DNA of 64,000 nt, taken from Paenibacillus lactis. Its GTDB lineage: Bacteria > Bacillota > Bacilli > Paenibacillales > Paenibacillaceae. Below, piece by piece: positions 35,234 to 43,458 of the stretch. Position numbers and translations under genes: made by a program. A model generated the notes under the pieces. The model ran no database searches, was not told the DNA's origin, and saw only the letters and a program-made list of their open reading frames with translations. Numbering within the stretch: the first letter of the stretch is position 1; each line of letters opens with the position of its first letter. Where the stretch lies: the NCBI RefSeq assembly GCF_017873605.1, contig NZ_JAGGKI010000011.1:1-64000 (forward strand), read 5' to 3'.

Positions 35234-36655
35234 ATGTACGGCATCTATATCGACCGAAACTCCTCCCTACCCGTAACCCGGCAGCTATGTCATCAACTGC
35301 GTGAAAGGATCGAATCCGGCCAGCTGGCCGCCGGCACTAGACTGCTCCCGACCCGGGTAATGGCCAAGGAGTGGGGAATTGCACGCAATGTCGTGATTGA
35401 GGTGTATGAGCAGCTGACCGCCGAAGGCTATTTAGACTGCCGCGTCGGTTCTGGCACTTACGTCGCCGGCGGAATTATGCCGAATGCGGCAGCCCGGGTA
35501 CATCAAGTCCCGGCGAAGATGGAACCCGCCATAACATCGCCAGCATCTCCTGATCGGACCATCATCGATTTTGCAACCGGCATCCCCGATCTAGCACGGT
35601 TCCCCGGAAAGAGTTGGGCCAAATATTTAAAGGAAGCGGCGGGATCGAGCCCTCATGATTATAATTACGGCGATGTAAAAGGAAGCCCGTCCCTTCGCCT
35701 TGCCCTGCGTGACTACCTATTCCGTTCCAAAGGCATCAGCTGCTCTGCGGATCAGTTGTTTATCGTTTCCGGCGCCTCCGAAGGATTCCTTCTATTGGCC
35801 AAAGCCTTATCCGCTCAGTTCAATTCCATATACATAGAGGATCCGACCATCGATATTACTCGCGATATTTTTCGCATGATGAATTATTCACTGGTTCCGG
35901 TTCAAGTGGACTCCAACGGCATGCAGGTTGATGCGATACGAACGTTCCTGCCCGGACATTTACTGCTGCTGACACCGTCACATCAATTCCCTTCCGGCAG
36001 TCTGATGCCGATTCAGCGGAGGCATCAAGCCATTCGCATGGTGGAGGAGGCGGATGCCTATGTGATCGAGGACGACTATGACAGTGAATTTCGGCTCAAA
36101 GGCATTCCGGTTCCTCCGTTGCAAACACTCTCGCCTTCCAGGGTGATCTATGTCGGCACCTTCAGTAAGACCTTGTCTCCGAGCCTTCGCATCGGATTTC
36201 TGATCGTGCCCCCGAGTTTGATCGATACCATTACCATGACGAAGGACAGGCTCAATCTGCATACCCCTGCCGTGATTCAGAAAGCGCTGGCTGCATTCAT
36301 ACAGGACGGCCAGCTGGAACGCCATATCCATACCGTGAAGAAGGTGTACAAAAAGCGGCGAAACTTGCTGACGGAACGGCTCGCACAGATCTTCGGAGAC
36401 CGGATCTCCATAACGGGGGATGAAGCCGGCATGCATCTTCAGGTCCTGTTTCATCATGAAAGGCATATTGAGCTGCCATGGAACGATACGAGCGCTTTCG
36501 GCTTCCGGGTGGAACGCTCTGATGATTACAGGATAGCGGATCGAAACCCTGAGGGTGGCATCGTGCTTGGATACGACAACCTGACTTCGGAGCAGATTAC
36601 GAAAGGAGTATGCCGAATACACAGGTTCGTCTCAACTTTTGATGACTCTATGTAA
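35234..36655 (+). CDS. MocR/GabR-type regulator (GntR helix-turn-helix plus aminotransferase)
   Basis: A 473-residue fusion. The GntR-type winged helix covers 10-80 (LPVTRQLCHQLRERIESGQL, ending YLDCRVGSGTYVA). It is joined by a linker to a fold-type I aminotransferase domain that binds PLP through K312 (VGTFSKTLSPSLRIGF). Conserved D280-D281-Y282-D283 (EDDYDSEF) is also present. Such proteins sense PLP or an amine adduct and regulate neighbouring genes. AAGGAG precedes ATG 35234. It is divergent from the aldo/keto reductase with a 113-bp shared region, so that gene is the likely target. PdxR and GabR are the best-known relatives. Confidence 0.93.
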   Translation: MYGIYIDRNSSLPVTRQLCHQLRERIESGQLAAGTRLLPTRVMAKEWGIARNVVIEVYEQLTAEGYLDCRVGSGTYVAGGIMPNAAARVHQVPAKMEPAITSPASPDRTIIDFATGIPDLARFPGKSWAKYLKEAAGSSPHDYNYGDVKGSPSLRLALRDYLFRSKGISCSADQLFIVSGASEGFLLLAKALSAQFNSIYIEDPTIDITRDIFRMMNYSLVPVQVDSNGMQVDAIRTFLPGHLLLLTPSHQFPSGSLMPIQRRHQAIRMVEEADAYVIEDDYDSEFRLKGIPVPPLQTLSPSRVIYVGTFSKTLSPSLRIGFLIVPPSLIDTITMTKDRLNLHTPAVIQKALAAFIQDGQLERHIHTVKKVYKKRRNLLTERLAQIFGDRISITGDEAGMHLQVLFHHERHIELPWNDTSAFGFRVERSDDYRIADRNPEGGIVLGYDNLTSEQITKGVCRIHRFVSTFDDSM

Positions 36656-36710
36656 ATTTAAAATCGCCATATCTATCATTTGAACGCAGCTCAAGAATCG
36701 CCCCACTCAA

Positions 36711-36752
36711 AAAAACGGTTCGCTTGCCGATTAAGCAAACGAGCCGTTTCTC
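36711..36752. terminator. Bidirectional terminator between mocR-type and toroid genes
   Basis: A long hairpin (36713-36727 with 36735-36749, one mismatch and one G-T pair) flanked by an A-run on one side and a T-containing stretch on the other. It separates two convergent stops. Confidence 0.75.
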
Positions 36753-36794
36753 CATCAAGTTCCCGGACATCTATCTTACATTCTTTTATCCGCG

Positions 36795-37703
36795 CTACTG
36801 AACCGTTTCTATCCGTTTAAAGTTTCGCAGCGTTCGCAAGGCGTTCAGCGTCAGGATTCCCTTCCACTCTTCCTTCGCCAACGGCCACACCTCATCGTAT
36901 TGGTACCACGTCCAATTCGGCTCCCACGCCCCGTCCTCCCCTTGCGTCTCCACAAGCAAATCCAGTTCTAAGGGCAGCATATTTTTATACTTCTTATAAT
37001 AAGGCGAATTAGGGGAATCCATGATGCTGAGCGCTGTCGCACCGTATCCTTCGCGTTCCGCGGTATCGCTGCTGATACAGTTGTCCAGATAACGTTCTAA
37101 CAGCTCCTGAATTTCAAGGGCTTGCTCCTCCGGCAGTCGCTCCTTGAAACGCAAATAGCAGAATAACTCATGCATCTCCGTCAGATCGCAGGCTTCCCGC
37201 AAATAATCCAATGCATAGCGGATGACCGAATCCAGCGGACCAAACGGGCACAACGCCCGATAGTCCATGAAATAAGCAGCGATATCTGCATTCGGGTTGC
37301 CCCAATGGTCAGCAAAAGCCCCGTACTTCCACCAAATGGCCCTCGGCGATTGCTCGGCCTCTTTCGGGATGATATCCCACCCGAACCGTTCCGGAATATA
37401 CGTACGTTCAAGATAACCCAGCGTCCGGATAACCATTTCTTCGCCCTCGCCAGTACCATCCAGCCGAAGCAGCTCCAGCGCCCGGGTTGTGGCAAGCGCA
37501 GATGATTCTTTGCAGCGAAGATCGGGCTCAAGCCCATGACCAAATCCGCCGTCATCATTTTGATACCGGCTGAGCTCTTCAAGCACTTCGGAAAAGCTCC
37601 CGCCTTCGAATTCATATCGATATAGGGCGGCTTCAAGCGCTCTGGCTTGAGTCAGCATGTACTGTTTCGCCCGGTCCGTTTGCTCGTGTGACAGCAGCTT
37701 CAT
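36795..37703 (-). CDS. Alpha/alpha-toroid-like protein (prenyltransferase/cyclase repeat)
   Basis: A 302-residue helical protein. The clearest mark is RYQNDDGGFGHGLEPDLR near residue 47, a QW-like repeat as seen in squalene-hopene cyclases and protein prenyltransferase beta subunits. Further loose repeats follow, such as ETQGEDGAWEPNWTW near 260. The DXDD acid motif of cyclases is not present, and there is no signal peptide. It overlaps the glyoxalase gene by four bases (ATGA), so the two are translated together. The function is unknown; a role in binding or modifying a small hydrophobic or sugar compound is a guess. Confidence 0.72.
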   Translation of the reverse strand: MKLLSHEQTDRAKQYMLTQARALEAALYRYEFEGGSFSEVLEELSRYQNDDGGFGHGLEPDLRCKESSALATTRALELLRLDGTGEGEEMVIRTLGYLERTYIPERFGWDIIPKEAEQSPRAIWWKYGAFADHWGNPNADIAAYFMDYRALCPFGPLDSVIRYALDYLREACDLTEMHELFCYLRFKERLPEEQALEIQELLERYLDNCISSDTAEREGYGATALSIMDSPNSPYYKKYKNMLPLELDLLVETQGEDGAWEPNWTWYQYDEVWPLAKEEWKGILTLNALRTLRNFKRIETVQ

Positions 37704-38065
37704 GACGGTTCCAACTCCTCATAAAAAGTGATTCTATTGCCGAAGGGGTCGGTTACGCACACCTCTTTGCTGTTCCAAGGTGCCGTCTCAACGGCAGGTC
37801 GTGCATATGGATAGTTCTTCGAGTGGAGCTCCGCGTGATATTGCTCGATCTCCGTCATTTCAATGCGAACAGCCGACCCGGGCGTACAGTCCCCATGATG
37901 CTCGGTCAAGTGAATGGAAACCTCTCCCTTGGTTACCTGCATGTACAGCGGAGCTCCATCTTCAAAACGATGCTCCCAATCAATCTGAAAGCCAAGATAA
38001 TGAACATAAAATTCCTTGGCCTTGTCCACATCAAATATTCGAAATAATGGAATAATGCCCAGCAT
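37700..38065 (-). CDS. Glyoxalase/bleomycin-resistance-superfamily protein
   Basis: About 121 residues of the VOC fold. The first half is PLFRIFDVDKAKEFYVHYLGFQIDWEHRF, and the end reads EVCVTDPFGNRITFYEEL, the usual VOC finishing strand with its glutamate. A HLTEHHGD segment supplies possible metal ligands. Start ATG 38065 follows AGGAGGG. It is upstream of, and overlaps, the toroid-like gene. It could be a resistance protein or an isomerase, and the substrate is unknown. Confidence 0.85.
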   Translation of the reverse strand: MLGIIPLFRIFDVDKAKEFYVHYLGFQIDWEHRFEDGAPLYMQVTKGEVSIHLTEHHGDCTPGSAVRIEMTEIEQYHAELHSKNYPYARPAVETAPWNSKEVCVTDPFGNRITFYEELEPS

Positions 38066-38397
38066 GGGATGGTCCCTCCTAATTCTAATAATCGTTATTA
38101 TGCTTATTTGCTCCATTCGTCCGATCTCAAGCTCAACTAAGCGGTTTTAATCGCATCCGCCCAATTCGCATCGGGGTTGAGATATCGAAATCACTTCAAT
38201 TCTCATAACGGCCCCCTTCTAACTTCCGTTCACCAAAACTACTGAAAAAACCCAGCTCAAGAAGATCCTTTCTTTCAGCTGGGTTTGTATTTCATGGATG
38301 TATACCTTCGATTATACAATGGGGAAGGTCGCTATGGAATCCTTGTTTAGTTCATCCGCATTATCTGCAAGGGAGACCGAATGAAGTAAACAGTACC
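38066..38397. other. Spacer with glyoxalase promoter and DedA terminator
   Basis: About 330 bp. The left half is the promoter region of the glyoxalase operon. A 10-bp stem at 38248-38257/38277-38286 (AAACCCAGCT with AGCTGGGTTT), followed by six T on the minus strand, is the terminator of the DedA operon. No gene is supported here. Confidence 0.6.
38248..38286 (-). terminator. Terminator of the DedA/PAP2/GT28 operon
   Basis: Perfect 10-bp arms and a T-run on the minus strand, about 110 bp beyond the last stop of the operon. Confidence 0.75.
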
Positions 38398-39054
38398 CTA
38401 TTCCCCAATTTTGCGAACCTGCTTGATTTTTTCACCTTCGGCAAGCTTTTGCGCCCGCGCGCGCTTTACACGACTCCATACCAGCAGAATCAACAACGAA
38501 CACCCTAGGCAGATGAAGATGACCTTCAAATAGTGTTCAACCAGGTTCAGAATAACCTGCCACTGCTCCCCGAAGATAAAGCCGATACTGAAAAAGCCGA
38601 TGACCCACGAAGCAATGCCCAAGTAACCGTACAGGCAGACCGTCCGGAACGGGACACGGATCATCCCGATAAAGTACCCGATAAATTGCCTGACGCCGGG
38701 AATGAAAAAGCTAATGAGCAATAGCTTATTGCCGTATTTGTCGTAGTAGGCCTGCGTCTTCTCTACCAGGGACGGCTTCAGAAACAACCACTTCCCGTAT
38801 CGCTCGATGAGCGGCATGCCCAGCTTGTAGCCCAGCACATACGTAATGGTTAGGCCGATGGCTGCGCCGCAGAAGGCAAACAGGAGTGCCGGAGCAAAGC
38901 TAATGACTTCCTTGTACGCCAGGAAGCCGGTATACGTCAGTGTGCTGTTACCCGGAGGAATCGGAAGCGCAATAAAATCAAGGGGCAGCCCGATCAGAAG
39001 CACCATATATCCATATTGTTCAAATAATCGTTCAACGACTTCGAATAAATTCAT
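38398..39054 (-). CDS. DedA-family membrane protein (SNARE-associated/VTT domain)
   Basis: A 218-residue protein with about five hydrophobic segments. It has the DedA pattern: FIALPIPPGNSTLTYTGFLAY in the first re-entrant loop, and later ISFFIPGVRQFIGYFIGMIRVPF with the conserved arginine. DedA proteins include the recently described flippases for undecaprenyl phosphate and phospholipids. It is last in a four-gene membrane-lipid operon, 19 bp after the glycosyltransferase. AAGGAG precedes ATG 39054. The C-terminus is highly basic and lies in the cytoplasm. Confidence 0.9.
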   Translation of the reverse strand: MNLFEVVERLFEQYGYMVLLIGLPLDFIALPIPPGNSTLTYTGFLAYKEVISFAPALLFAFCGAAIGLTITYVLGYKLGMPLIERYGKWLFLKPSLVEKTQAYYDKYGNKLLLISFFIPGVRQFIGYFIGMIRVPFRTVCLYGYLGIASWVIGFFSIGFIFGEQWQVILNLVEHYLKVIFICLGCSLLILLVWSRVKRARAQKLAEGEKIKQVRKIGE

Positions 39055-39073
39055 CGGTCTGCTCCTTCATCTT

Positions 39074-40315
39074 TTAACGAAAGCTGTCTGCGTATTGCCC
39101 CTCGTAATCTTGCAGGTAGGCTTCTCTAGACATTAATCCATAAGCACGGGGATCGAGCTCATGCAGCCAGTTCCGCTGTGCGGAATGGCTTTGCAATACC
39201 GTCATTAATGCTGATAACACGGAAAGCGCGGAATCTTTATGACCGTATCGCGCAGCGCTGCGTTTCATCTCTGCCAGAATGGACGCATGATGCAGCATGT
39301 GGAGAAGCCGGTCCTCAAGCTCTCCCTCGTCCGCCTGCTGGGCAACCCCGATCCCGACCAAATAATCCGCATTATCCTGTTCTTGACCCGGAACCGGCTT
39401 GAAGAGCAGCATCGGCAATTCCATCGTTAGCGCTTCGGATATCGTGAGTCCGCCCGGCTTTGTTATCATGAGATCGGCAATGGCCATTAATTCGTGCATT
39501 CGGTTTACATACCCCATGACCATAACCTGCTGGTGATCCGCAAATTCTTCCTGCAGCGATTGATACAGCTTATCATTGCGTCCGCATACGACGATAAACC
39601 GGACATGCTCGGGATATGCCCGCGATTGAAGCAGCTTCACGATCTCGCTGTCGATCATACCTTCGCCGCCTCCCATCATGAGGACGACTTGCTCAGACGG
39701 GCTCAGCCGGTAGCTCTCGCGAACCCGATCACGATTCACCGGCTGCGTATACAGCGGATGGACCGGTATGCCCGTGACCGATATTTTCTCGCCGGCTATT
39801 CCTTTACGCTGCAAGGCCTCCTTGACCTTACCCGATCCCACCATATAGTGATCGGTATGCTCATGAATCCAGTAGCTGTGATCCGTATGATCGGTAATCA
39901 CCGTGACGACAGGTACATCGGTGAGGCCCATCGATTTCAGCAGCGACATGCCTGCAGCCGCAGGCGGAAACGTGCTGATCACAACGGACGGTTTCTGATC
40001 TTCTAGCAAACTGCCCAGCTTTTGCAGGCTGAACGTGCTCAAACGCTTTAGGAGCTGGATGAGGGTGTTTTCCTCCCTCGTCTTTTGAAACAAATAACCG
40101 TACAACGAAGGAAAGTGCTTTACCCATTGAATAAAAAAGTATTGGCCTGCCACATGCAAACGTGGATGCGTCAGCTCCATATAATCAATGACTTTAACGC
40201 TTAGATGCGGGGAGTTTCTCTTGGCTGACTCCACAATGGCCCTGGCTGCCTGGTTATGGCCTTCGCCCAGACTGCCGGTTAATATTAAAATTTGGTGCTC
40301 ATTCATGGATTTCAT
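39074..40315 (-). CDS. GT28 glycosyltransferase, UgtP/MGDG-synthase type
   Basis: A 413-residue enzyme expected to transfer a sugar from UDP-sugar to a lipid such as diacylglycerol. The N-terminal MGDG_synth domain opens ILTGSLGEGHNQAARAI, and STFPPAAAG follows. The C-terminal GT28 domain has MMGGGEGM and the UDP-sugar motif ITKPGGLTISEAL, then PGQEQDNADYL. AAGGAG lies eight bases before ATG 40315. It sits between a PAP2 phosphatase and a DedA protein, which supports a membrane-lipid role. It resembles UgtP in size but is a separate paralogue, and the acceptor is unknown. Confidence 0.88.
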   Translation of the reverse strand: MKSMNEHQILILTGSLGEGHNQAARAIVESAKRNSPHLSVKVIDYMELTHPRLHVAGQYFFIQWVKHFPSLYGYLFQKTREENTLIQLLKRLSTFSLQKLGSLLEDQKPSVVISTFPPAAAGMSLLKSMGLTDVPVVTVITDHTDHSYWIHEHTDHYMVGSGKVKEALQRKGIAGEKISVTGIPVHPLYTQPVNRDRVRESYRLSPSEQVVLMMGGGEGMIDSEIVKLLQSRAYPEHVRFIVVCGRNDKLYQSLQEEFADHQQVMVMGYVNRMHELMAIADLMITKPGGLTISEALTMELPMLLFKPVPGQEQDNADYLVGIGVAQQADEGELEDRLLHMLHHASILAEMKRSAARYGHKDSALSVLSALMTVLQSHSAQRNWLHELDPRAYGLMSREAYLQDYEGQYADSFR

Positions 40316-40337
40316 CGATACGACTCCTTATCAGACG

Positions 40338-40874
40338 TTAAGATATTCCTACAGCATTCATTAGGTACACGACCAGCCAGCCGGTTCCGAATCCAATAGC
40401 GCCGCCCGCCAAGCAATCCGTCGGGTAATGATACCCCCAATAAATTCTGGAAAGTCCGACCAATGCGGCCAGAGCAAGCAACAAACAGGTGTACAGCGGG
40501 GACACGAGAAACAATACCGGTGTTATGACCGCAAAAATAGCTGAGGTATGTCCCGATGGAAACGAATAGTCCTTGAGCGGGAAGTTCCCGACCTTCACTT
40601 GCTCCAAAGCCCGGAACGGCCGGTTTCTCCGCACTCCTTTTTTGATCAATACGACAATAATGTGACTGACGAGCAGTGCGATTGCGCTTTGGTACGCCGA
40701 TACATCCCACGCCTCGTAAGCAAACCAGGCGATCAGCAGTGCGCTGGCGATGGTCGAAATGGCACCGCCCAGATGTGTGATTCCGCCGAACAACCGGTCA
40801 AATATCCGGCTGCTGATCGATTGGTTGCACCATACGAACAATTGATGATCCCATCGTTGAACGCGTTCCAGCAT
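40338..40874 (-). CDS. PAP2-family phosphatase, BcrC-like
   Basis: About 178 residues, a polytopic membrane protein. All three PAP2 motifs are present: KKGVRRNRP, FPSGHTS and SRIYWGYHYPTD, the last two with the catalytic histidines. The size and motif forms fit undecaprenyl-diphosphatase (BcrC/YbjG) or lipid phosphate phosphatases. The start is ATG 40874, with AGGTGGG inside the end of the upstream DedA gene. An in-frame GTG four codons earlier is less likely. Its neighbours suggest recycling of a lipid carrier. Confidence 0.9.
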   Translation of the reverse strand: MLERVQRWDHQLFVWCNQSISSRIFDRLFGGITHLGGAISTIASALLIAWFAYEAWDVSAYQSAIALLVSHIIVVLIKKGVRRNRPFRALEQVKVGNFPLKDYSFPSGHTSAIFAVITPVLFLVSPLYTCLLLALAALVGLSRIYWGYHYPTDCLAGGAIGFGTGWLVVYLMNAVGIS

Positions 40875-40875
40875 A

Positions 40876-41502
40876 TTAGTTCCCACCTGCCGATACTTGA
40901 TCTTGATGTGTTGCTTCTGTTTCTGCCGGAGCTTGAAGCTCCTCCGCCTGCTTCTTCTTTCGTTTCTTCACGGTATGGATCGTAAACCAAATGCCCCCGA
41001 TGAGTGCGCCGGCAACCAGCAGAATGATGGTCAGCACATGATCAACCATATGCTCGGCGGCTCTGCCGTATATATAGAACAATACGCCAACCGTGTAAAA
41101 TTTGAACGCCCGCCCGATCGCGGCATAGCTGAGGAGCTTCCACAACGGGTAATTCATGCAGCCCGACAAAATCGTAAAGATTTTGAATGGGATGGGCGTG
41201 AATGCGCCGACAAGGATCGCGGCCTCTCCGTGCTTCTTAAACAAGCTTGTTGCCGAATCATACCATTTCTTCTTGAGCATCTTGCTCAGAACAAGCTGCC
41301 CGGAAGCTTTGCCGATGCCGTAACCGATCGGCGTTCCGAGAATACATCCGACAAATCCGATGGTTGCCAGCCAAATCGCCCGCTCCGGGGTTAGGACGCT
41401 CAAAGATAATTGCGAAAATAACGCGGGGATCGGAAAAATAATGGCATCGATCATCGCGTGAATAAATAAGCCGATATCGCCTAAGTTACGTAAAAACTCC
41501 AT
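40876..41502 (-). CDS. VTT-domain (DedA/YqaA-type) membrane protein
   Basis: A 208-residue protein of the second DedA branch in this operon. It shows FIHAMIDAIIFPIPALFSQLSL in the first loop, and later GAFTPIPFKIFTILSGCMNYPLWKLL with a conserved proline-rich turn. Five or so membrane helices and a lysine-rich cytoplasmic tail follow. GGAG precedes ATG 41502. It is first in the operon and its stop is one base before the PAP2 start, so the two are tightly coupled. It is likely a lipid-handling transporter or scramblase relative. Confidence 0.88.
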   Translation of the reverse strand: MEFLRNLGDIGLFIHAMIDAIIFPIPALFSQLSLSVLTPERAIWLATIGFVGCILGTPIGYGIGKASGQLVLSKMLKKKWYDSATSLFKKHGEAAILVGAFTPIPFKIFTILSGCMNYPLWKLLSYAAIGRAFKFYTVGVLFYIYGRAAEHMVDHVLTIILLVAGALIGGIWFTIHTVKKRKKKQAEELQAPAETEATHQDQVSAGGN

Positions 41503-41811
41503 TCAACACGTGCTCCTCTGCATGGTTACTTGTGTTACAGCCGGGTAATATGAGTTCGCTTAAATTCGCGGGCACTCCGAATGATCGAGGCAATACTTCC
41601 TGACCACGCCTCTGTCCTGTTCAAGTTAATGAAAGGATACCATGAACGAGTGGCGATAGCTTCCGTCTCCAGACGATAATCATCCTAGACTTAGGTCTAG
41701 CTATTAGTAGCTGCTATTATATTAACGAGAACCACCCCGGATAAGTTGGTCCCATTCAACCAAGCCTCAAAAAATAAAGCCCAGCCCTTACAAGGACCGA
41801 GCTGTTACGAC
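41503..41811. promoter_or_regulatory. Upstream region of the membrane-lipid operon, with dyad
   Basis: A 309-bp gene-free region. A perfect dyad, CTAGAC-TTAG-GTCTAG (41695-41710), lies about 190 bp before the operon start. A weaker G-C hairpin (41766-41794) beyond the HAD stop is probably the terminator of that gene. No coding frame is supported. Confidence 0.5.
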
Positions 41812-42462
41812 CTAACTCTTCAGCTGGCATATTGCGCTCACTTCTGCAATTGAGCGGACTACATAATCTGCGGCGGATAGATCCTGGTTACCCGAATTTG
41901 GATTAACGAAACCGATACACTGCATGCCGGCTGCTTTGGCCGCAGCAATGCCATGGCGCGCATCCTCCAGCACCATGCAGGAAGCAGGCTCCGAGCCAAG
42001 CAATTCAGCTGCCTTCAAATATACATCAGGCGCAGGCTTGCCTCTGTCGACCTCTTCCCCGCTTACGATACAGTTAAAGGCATCCAGCAGACCGAATTTG
42101 TCCAGCACCGCTTGGATAAATACGGGGGGCGATGAGGATGCGATCCCAACGGGGATGCCGCTGGCTTTCAAATCCGCGAGCAGCTCGCGAATTCCGTCAA
42201 TCGGTTCCATTTCGCGTGCGGTCAATATTTTAATTTTATTGGATAATTGATAATCGATGATTTCGGATACCGTCCGCTGCAGCTGATATTCTTCCCGGAT
42301 CAGCTTCCACATTTCGGGATTGGTCATCCCTACATATTTCTCGAGCTGCTCCTGCGTGATAGCAGCCCCAAAATCCTTCATAACCTGAATGTCCACTTCG
42401 AAATGAAGCGGCTCGCTGTCAATAATGACACCATCCATATCAAAAATAAAAGCCTGAATCAT
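41812..42462 (-). CDS. HAD-superfamily phosphatase/phosphomutase
   Basis: A 216-residue HAD subfamily IA protein of the beta-phosphoglucomutase-like group. The nucleophile motif is FDMDGVIIDSEPLHF (D8 and D10), motif II is IASSSPP, motif III K is in GKPAPDVYLKA, and motif IV is VLEDARHGIAAAKAAG. The cap lies between residues 16 and 85. Substrates could be sugar phosphates. GGAGG precedes ATG 42462. It is a single gene. Confidence 0.9.
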   Translation of the reverse strand: MIQAFIFDMDGVIIDSEPLHFEVDIQVMKDFGAAITQEQLEKYVGMTNPEMWKLIREEYQLQRTVSEIIDYQLSNKIKILTAREMEPIDGIRELLADLKASGIPVGIASSSPPVFIQAVLDKFGLLDAFNCIVSGEEVDRGKPAPDVYLKAAELLGSEPASCMVLEDARHGIAAAKAAGMQCIGFVNPNSGNQDLSAADYVVRSIAEVSAICQLKS

Positions 42463-42543
42463 ACATGCTCCTCCTTTGAACGATTTCGGTTCAGCTCCCG
42501 AATCTTTTCCCTATTCTGAGAGCGTCTTTGCTCCCTATGATAT

Positions 42544-42702
42544 TTAACGATTTCCATCTGCTGTATGAGCGTTTAGAGCGAGCAATGTAATCATTACACC
42601 TGCAGCAAAGATCAGCGTGCCCCATCCATCCATTGTAAATAATAGAATGAGGATCAGCTCCACAACGATGAAGATTCCTGCGCCTATAGCCAAGTTTTTC
42701 AT
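42544..42702 (-). CDS. Small membrane protein coupled to an acetyltransferase
   Basis: A 52-residue frame, shorter than common gene-finder cutoffs. Its ATG overlaps the stop of the preceding acetyltransferase in the classical ATGA arrangement, so it should be translated by coupling. It has two hydrophobic segments: IGAGIFIVVELILILLF near 6-22 and LIFAAGVMITLLAL near 30-43, with a short charged tail. No homology is recognised. The overlap and the sensible hydrophobic pattern are the evidence that it is real. Confidence 0.62.
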   Translation of the reverse strand: MKNLAIGAGIFIVVELILILLFTMDGWGTLIFAAGVMITLLALNAHTADGNR

Positions 42703-43184
42703 AGCTCCGTCAAATCCCTCTTCATCTGAATCGTAATCATCGCGGCATCTCCATTGAGCGTGGTAATGTTTACTTCATACGGCTTGAACCCCTGTTTGTG
42801 ATAAAAAACCAGCCCCCGCGTGTTGGTATTATGGCAGCTGAGATGCAGGCTGTTCACCCCGTATTTCGTTTTCGCCAATCGCATCATTGTTTGAAGCAGC
42901 TCTTTCGAAGCGCCTTTCCCCCGATGGTCCGGGGCAACGATGACATTGCCGAGCCATGCTGAACCGTCCTTCACATCATAGAAATTCGCGTAAGCGACTG
43001 GCCGATCAGTGGAGGCCTCAACGATAACCGTAGGCTCTAACCGATTCTCGAGCAAGTCCATCACTTGCTGCGGCGTCAAAGGAAAGCCGGACCTCGGACT
43101 CATGTAAAAAAGCTCCTCCGGCGTTTGCGGAAAGCCGCATATCAACTCGAGATCCAGTTCATTTAGCGGCCTGTATGTATACAA
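42699..43184 (-). CDS. GNAT N-acetyltransferase (TTG start)
   Basis: About 161 residues. The acetyl-CoA loop is IVAPDHRGKGASKELLQT, and the end has HNTNTRGLVFYHKQGFKPYE, the usual last strand-helix of GNAT proteins. The best start is TTG 43184, nine bases from AAAGGAG, giving MYTYRPLNELDLELICGFP. The longer frame up to 43283 has no ribosome site. Its stop overlaps the start of a small membrane protein gene by four bases. The substrate is unknown. Confidence 0.85.
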   Translation of the reverse strand: MYTYRPLNELDLELICGFPQTPEELFYMSPRSGFPLTPQQVMDLLENRLEPTVIVEASTDRPVAYANFYDVKDGSAWLGNVIVAPDHRGKGASKELLQTMMRLAKTKYGVNSLHLSCHNTNTRGLVFYHKQGFKPYEVNITTLNGDAAMITIQMKRDLTEL

Positions 43185-43299
43185 AATTGAACACTCCTTT
43201 ACGTTCGGATGCCAAAGCAAGCACAACATACACACATCCATCCCCCCCATCATTGGTCCCGATGGCATGGCATGGTCAACCACGGCTGACTTGAAATAA

Positions 43300-43336
43300 A
43301 GACCCGGCTTAGACAGCTTATCTAAGACCAGGTCTT
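43300..43336 (-). terminator. Hairpin between the two acetyltransferase genes
   Basis: AGACC and CTTAGA on one side pair with TCTAAG and GGTCT on the other. On the minus strand it is followed by TTATTTC. It lies beyond the stop of the acetyltransferase at 43459. Confidence 0.5.
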
Positions 43337-43458
43337 CAGGTTAGCTTCACCCATGATTATACAACCGATCGGCCGATAGAGTAACCCCTTGGCGATCAAG
43401 CCTTGGACTTGCTGCCATACTCTACATGCAAAAATCCGCATAGACTGGTAATGGTTTA

